Made by a program: the position numbers and the translations under genes
Notes under the pieces: generated by a model
Told to the model about the DNA's origin: nothing
The model's input: only the letters and a program-made list of their open reading frames with translations
Databases searched by the model: none
Shown: positions 5,355 to 8,844 of the stretch, in pieces
Position numbering within the stretch: the stretch's first letter is position 1
Layout: every line of letters begins with the position of its first letter
Assembly (NCBI GenBank): GCA_002383415.1
Contig: DFYU01000104.1
Span: forward strand, 66,677 to 75,520
Reading direction: 5' to 3'
Source of the DNA: Geobacter sp. UBA4074
Lineage (GTDB): Bacteria; Desulfobacterota; Desulfuromonadia; Geobacterales; Pseudopelobacteraceae
DNA length: 8,844 nt

Positions 5355-6650
5355 ATGATTCCACGTTATACACGACCCGAGATGGCAAAGATCTGGGAAC
5401 CGGAAAACCGCTTCCGCATCTGGCTGGAGATCGAGACCCTGGCCAGCGAGGCCCAGGCAGAGCTGGGGGTGATCCCCAAGGAAGTCATCCCGGCGATCCG
5501 CGAAAAGGGCAACTTCGACATCGCCCGCATCGACGCCATCGAGGCCGAGGTCAAGCATGACGTGATCGCCTTTCTGACCTCGGTGGCCGAGTTCGTCGGC
5601 CCGGAGGCCCGCTTCATCCACCAGGGGATGACCTCCTCCGACGTGCTGGACACCTGCCTGTCGGTGCAGCTGGTGCAGGCCGCCGACGAACTGCTGGCCG
5701 ACCTGGACCTGGTGCTGGCCTCGATCAAGGAGCGGGCCTTTGAACACAAGGACACGGTCTGCATGGGTCGCTCCCACGGCATCCATGCCGAGCCGGTTAC
5801 CTTCGGCCTCAAGCTGGCATCCTTTTACGCCGAGATGGACCGCAACCGGACCCGTCTGCAGGCGGCCCGCGAAAACATCGCCACCGGCGCCATCTCCGGC
5901 GCGGTGGGCACCTTTGCCAACATCAACCCCTACGTTGAGGAATACGTCTGTAAAAAGATGGGCCTGAAACCCGAGCCGGTCTCGACCCAGGTCATCCCCC
6001 GCGACCGTCACGCCGAGTATTTCTGCGCCCTGGCCATCATCGCCTCCTCCATGGAGCGGATCGCCATCGAGGTGCGCCACCTGCAACGCACCGAGGTGCT
6101 GGAGGCGGAGGAGCAGTTCACCAAGGGCCAAAAGGGCTCCTCGGCCATGCCCCACAAGCGCAACCCGATCCTGTCCGAGAACCTGACCGGCCAGGCCCGC
6201 TACATCAGGGCCCAGTGCATCCCAGCCCTGGAAAACGTGGCCCTGTGGCACGAGCGGGACATCTCCCACTCCTCGGTTGAGCGCTACATCGCGCCGGACG
6301 TCACCGTGGCCCTGGATTTCTCCCTGCGCCGTCTGAACGGCCTGATCAAGAACCTGGTGGTCTACCCGGACAACATGCTCAAGAACCTGAACCAGATGAA
6401 GGGGCTGGTCTTCTCGCAGAAGATCCTGCTGGACCTGACCCAGTCCGGCGTCTCCCGCGAGGATGCCTACCGCCTGGTGCAGAAAAACGCCATGAAGGTA
6501 TGGGAAGAGGGCAAGGACTTCCAGACCGAGCTGCTGAACGACACCGAGGTGGTGGGCGCCCTGGGCCAGGACAAGATCCGTGAGTCCTTTGACCTGTCCT
6601 ATCATCTCAAGCACGTCGATACTATCTTCAAGCGGGTGTTCGGTGCCTAG
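5355..6650 (+). CDS. purB: Adenylosuccinate lyase
   Basis: This lyase acts twice in purine synthesis. It splits fumarate from SAICAR to give AICAR, and from adenylosuccinate to give AMP. The 431 residues are the usual length for the Bacillus/Thermotoga-type enzyme. Key residues are in register with that type: H68 (EVKHDV), H141 in GRSHGIHAEP, and the flexible signature loop KGSSAMPHKRNP (260-271) with catalytic serine S262 or S263. TSSDVLDT (93-100) is another conserved superfamily block. The start is supported by AAGGAG at 5339-5344, 10 bases upstream. The codons are strongly biased to C and G at the third position, more than in ablB or the DUF481 gene, as expected for well-expressed housekeeping. 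A weak TATAAA at 5318-5323 has no good -35 partner. Confidence 0.96.
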   Translation: MIPRYTRPEMAKIWEPENRFRIWLEIETLASEAQAELGVIPKEVIPAIREKGNFDIARIDAIEAEVKHDVIAFLTSVAEFVGPEARFIHQGMTSSDVLDTCLSVQLVQAADELLADLDLVLASIKERAFEHKDTVCMGRSHGIHAEPVTFGLKLASFYAEMDRNRTRLQAARENIATGAISGAVGTFANINPYVEEYVCKKMGLKPEPVSTQVIPRDRHAEYFCALAIIASSMERIAIEVRHLQRTEVLEAEEQFTKGQKGSSAMPHKRNPILSENLTGQARYIRAQCIPALENVALWHERDISHSSVERYIAPDVTVALDFSLRRLNGLIKNLVVYPDNMLKNLNQMKGLVFSQKILLDLTQSGVSREDAYRLVQKNAMKVWEEGKDFQTELLNDTEVVGALGQDKIRESFDLSYHLKHVDTIFKRVFGA

Positions 6651-7755
6651 CCTGGTTGAGATGCTGATAGCCCTGTTTACACCGGGAACCACGGACGGCA
6701 GCGCCATCTTCTGGGCCAAGCACCTGCTGCTGGCCACCCTAGTGATGGGCTGCTTCTGGCTGCTGTCCCAGGCGGTGGCCTACATCATCAGCCACTGGGC
6801 CAGCCGGCTGACCGCCTTCACCCGCACCGACCTGGATGACCGGATTCTGAAACGGCTGGCCCCGTCCATTTCGCTCTTGATCACCCTGACCGGCGTCTAC
6901 CTGGCGCTGCGCACCCTGCCCCTGCCGGAAAAGCTGCTGAAGACCTGCGCCGGCGGCCTGTTCATCATCAACGTCGTGATCATCTGCGTCATGCTCTACC
7001 GCACCCTGAACGAGACCCTGCTCTGGTACGTGGAACGCAGCCAGGATCAGGGGGATGGCAAATTCGCCCGCCAGATGGTGCCGATGGCGGAAAAGATCGT
7101 CATGCTGTTCATCATCGGCGCGGCCCTGATCGTGGTGCTCAAGCATTTCAACTACGACATCCTCTCGCTGGTGACCGCCCTAGGCATCGGCTCCCTGGCG
7201 ATCGGCATGGCGGCCAAGGACACCCTGTCCCACGTCATCTCCGGCTTCACCCTGATGATCGACCGGCCGTTTCAGATCGGCGACCGGATCAAGCTGGGTA
7301 GTGGCCAGATCGGCGACGTGCTCGACATCGGCCTGCGCTCCACCAAGATTCAGGGGCTGGACACCACGGTGATGATCATCCCCAACTCTGATCTGTGCAA
7401 CTCCACCGTGATCAACATGGTGCGCCCCAGTTCGGTCATCCAGGGCCGCACCACGGTGGGGGTCGGCTATGACAGCGACGTGGATCAGGTGAAGCGCGTA
7501 CTGCTGGAGATCGCCCGCAGCTGCGACGAAGTACTGGACGAACCGGCACCGCTGGCCCTGTTCACCTCCTTTGGCGACAGCGCCCTCACTATGCTGCTCC
7601 TGTTCTGGATCAACGACCCGACCCGCCTGGGGGTCGTCACCGACCAGATCAATAGCGCCATAATCCGCCGCTTCCGCGAAGAGCGGATCGAGATACCCTT
7701 CCCGATCCGCACGATACAGATGCAGGCGACAGGGGCAGCCGGCACAGCCCAATAG
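6643..7755 (+). CDS. Small-conductance mechanosensitive channel, MscS family
   Basis: This inner-membrane channel opens on membrane tension to release solutes in hypo-osmotic shock. With the GTG start the protein has 370 residues. Membrane segments are at about 22-50, 73-92, 102-120 and 151-168, followed by the pore-lining helix 173-203 (LGIGSLAIGMAAKDTLSHVI) with its Gly/Ala packing. Next come the beta domain (DRPFQIGDRIKLG, then VMIIPNSDLCNSTVIN) and the alpha/beta C-terminal domain ending in IEIPFPIRTIQM. This is the MscS core with two extra N-terminal helices. GTG at 6643 overlaps the purB stop (GTGCCTAG); ATG at 6661 is an alternative that gives 364 residues, and neither has a strong Shine-Dalgarno. 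The overlap implies cotranscription with purB. Some MscS relatives act as amino-acid or compatible-solute exporters, so the exact cargo is open. Confidence 0.9.
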   Translation: MPSLVEMLIALFTPGTTDGSAIFWAKHLLLATLVMGCFWLLSQAVAYIISHWASRLTAFTRTDLDDRILKRLAPSISLLITLTGVYLALRTLPLPEKLLKTCAGGLFIINVVIICVMLYRTLNETLLWYVERSQDQGDGKFARQMVPMAEKIVMLFIIGAALIVVLKHFNYDILSLVTALGIGSLAIGMAAKDTLSHVISGFTLMIDRPFQIGDRIKLGSGQIGDVLDIGLRSTKIQGLDTTVMIIPNSDLCNSTVINMVRPSSVIQGRTTVGVGYDSDVDQVKRVLLEIARSCDEVLDEPAPLALFTSFGDSALTMLLLFWINDPTRLGVVTDQINSAIIRRFREERIEIPFPIRTIQMQATGAAGTAQ

Positions 7756-7828
7756 CCTCAACACTACCGACAACATGCAGCGTATCTGAGACACGGATCT
7801 ACCCAATCACAACGGAAACAGGATCATC
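7756..7828 (+). promoter_or_regulatory. Short gap before purL with its ribosome binding site
   Basis: These 73 bases show no good promoter and no terminator hairpin. AGGA at 7820-7823, 5 bases before the ATG at 7829, is the only Shine-Dalgarno candidate. Read-through from purB and mscS is the simplest way purL would be expressed. Confidence 0.4.
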
Positions 7829-8844
7829 ATGCCCAGCAGAATCGAGATAGCCCTGAAGGATGGCGTACGCGACTCCCGCGGCGAGCGGATCAAGCGCGAG
7901 ATCGGCCATTTTCTGCACCTGCCGGTGAGCAGTGTGCGCACCATCGACGTCTTTACCGTTGACGCCGAACTGACCCGCACTGAACTGGAGGCGGCCGCCT
8001 CTGGCCCATTCTGCGATCCAGTAATTCAGGCCTGGAGCATTGACCTGCCTCAGGCCATTGGCTTTGACTGGGCCGTAGAGGTGGGCTTCCGCCCCGGCGT
8101 CACCGATAACGTAGGCCGCACCGCTGGAGAAGCTGTCTCGTACCTGATCCAGCGTCCGCTGGGCGACAGCGAGGCAGTCTATGCATCGGTCCAGTACCTG
8201 CTCTCCGGCCAGCTGAATCGTGAGCAGGTGGAGACCATCGCCACCGGCCTGCTGTGCAACACCCTGATCCAGCGCTACAGCATCCTGTCGGCTGCCGACT
8301 TTGTGGCCAAACGAGGTTTCCCCACCACCGTCCCCAAGGTGACCGGCGAGACCAAAGGCCAGGTGCGGGAGATTGACCTGGAGGTCTCCGACGAGGAGCT
8401 TGTTCGGATCAGCAAAGAAGGCGTACTGGCCCTGACCCTGGAGGAGATGAAGATCATCCAGGCCCACTACCGCGACCCGCAGGTACTGGCCGAGCGGGCC
8501 CAGCAGGGTTTAAGCAACAAGCCCACCGACGTGGAGCTGGAATGCCTGGCCCAGACCTGGTCGGAACACTGCAAGCACAAGATATTTGCCGCCACTGTCC
8601 AGTACGAGGATGAGCAGGGCAACCGGCAGGAGGTCAAATCCCTGTTCAAGTCCTTCATCCAGCGCACCACCAAAGAGGTGCGCGAAAAGATGGGGGAGCA
8701 GGACTTTTGCCTGTCGGTCTTCAAGGACAACGCCGGGGTGATCACCTTTGACGACAACAACTCGCTGGTCTTTAAGGTGGAGACCCACAACTCGCCATCG
8801 GCGCTGGACCCTTACGGCGGGGCGCTGACCGGCATCGTGGGGGT
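7829..8844 (+). CDS. purL: Phosphoribosylformylglycinamidine synthase, PurS-PurL type (partial)
   Basis: This is the ATP-dependent FGAM synthase of de novo purine synthesis; it converts FGAR plus ammonia from glutamine to FGAM. The first 338 codons are present and the rest lies beyond the right edge. The catalytic part begins with QTWSEHCKHKIF (W244, H247, C248), a PurL signature. VETHNSPSALDPYGG (317-331) is the conserved nucleotide- and magnesium-binding block of the AIRS/PurM fold. About 240 residues precede the signature, far more than in the small PurL of Bacillus. They contain two PurS-like units (IEIALKDGVRDSRGE at 5-19 and VEVGFRPGVTDNVG at 83-96). The PurS subunit therefore appears built in, as in long PurL. 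Whether a PurQ-like glutaminase is fused at the C-terminus cannot be seen here. Confidence 0.93.
   Translation, partial: MPSRIEIALKDGVRDSRGERIKREIGHFLHLPVSSVRTIDVFTVDAELTRTELEAAASGPFCDPVIQAWSIDLPQAIGFDWAVEVGFRPGVTDNVGRTAGEAVSYLIQRPLGDSEAVYASVQYLLSGQLNREQVETIATGLLCNTLIQRYSILSAADFVAKRGFPTTVPKVTGETKGQVREIDLEVSDEELVRISKEGVLALTLEEMKIIQAHYRDPQVLAERAQQGLSNKPTDVELECLAQTWSEHCKHKIFAATVQYEDEQGNRQEVKSLFKSFIQRTTKEVREKMGEQDFCLSVFKDNAGVITFDDNNSLVFKVETHNSPSALDPYGGALTGIVG

Noticed and set aside
5295..6737. 480-residue open frame on the minus strand opposite purB
   Set aside because: It is an antisense shadow produced by the strong third-position GC bias of purB. It is rich in repeated Gly, Val, Leu, Gln and His and has no recognisable domain.
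7799..8790. Minus-strand open frames opposite purL
   Set aside because: They mirror the codon bias of purL, have no motif, and the plus-strand frame is unmistakably PurL.

Overview
The window reads as ordinary chromosomal DNA of a GC-rich, anaerobic Desulfuromonadia bacterium, most like Geobacter, Trichlorobacter or Pelobacter. The assignment rests on the gene set: a lysine 2,3-aminomutase/beta-lysine acetyltransferase pair, a long PurL with a PurS-like front end, and a mechanosensitive channel set among purine genes. It is inference from gene content and composition, not from a phylogenetic marker. No IS element, tRNA, rRNA or CRISPR array is visible.

Layout. (1) Bases 1-104 are the C-terminal end of a XerC/XerD-type tyrosine recombinase. 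(2) Bases 105-407 are a gene-free interval with an AT-rich promoter-like patch, a 15-bp palindrome over its -10 region, and a leader of about 150 nt. (3) Bases 408-3981 hold four same-strand genes. ablA overlaps ablB, ablB overlaps a marC-family membrane gene, and a DUF481 outer-membrane protein gene follows 56 nt later with its own strong ribosome binding site. AblA and AblB make the compatible solute N-epsilon-acetyl-beta-lysine. The DUF481/YdiY family has been described as salt-induced, so the unit looks like an osmotic-stress operon. (4) A small Cys-rich YcgN/YkgJ-family gene lies on the minus strand (4048-4371), convergent with the DUF481 gene. (5) Its start faces a metallo-beta-lactamase-fold hydrolase gene (4552-5322) across a 180-nt divergent interval that contains a 63-nt imperfect palindrome. 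(6) From 5355 the strand carries purB, an mscS-type channel gene that overlaps the purB stop, and the first 338 codons of purL, which runs off the end.

How the genes fit together. The first half concerns making and perhaps handling an osmolyte; the second is de novo purine synthesis with PurB and PurL. The MscS channel releases solutes on hypo-osmotic shock and is therefore the functional counterpart of ablAB, but it is physically part of the purine cluster.

The most interesting items are small-scale. They are the operator-like palindrome before ablA, the large hairpin between the divergent genes, promoter geometry on both divergent genes that would give leaderless mRNAs (with a competing four-codon leader ORF on one), a YcgN-like protein with a basic tail in place of the family's C-terminus, and a visible internal PurS-like duplication at the start of PurL. 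I found no clearly new multi-gene system.
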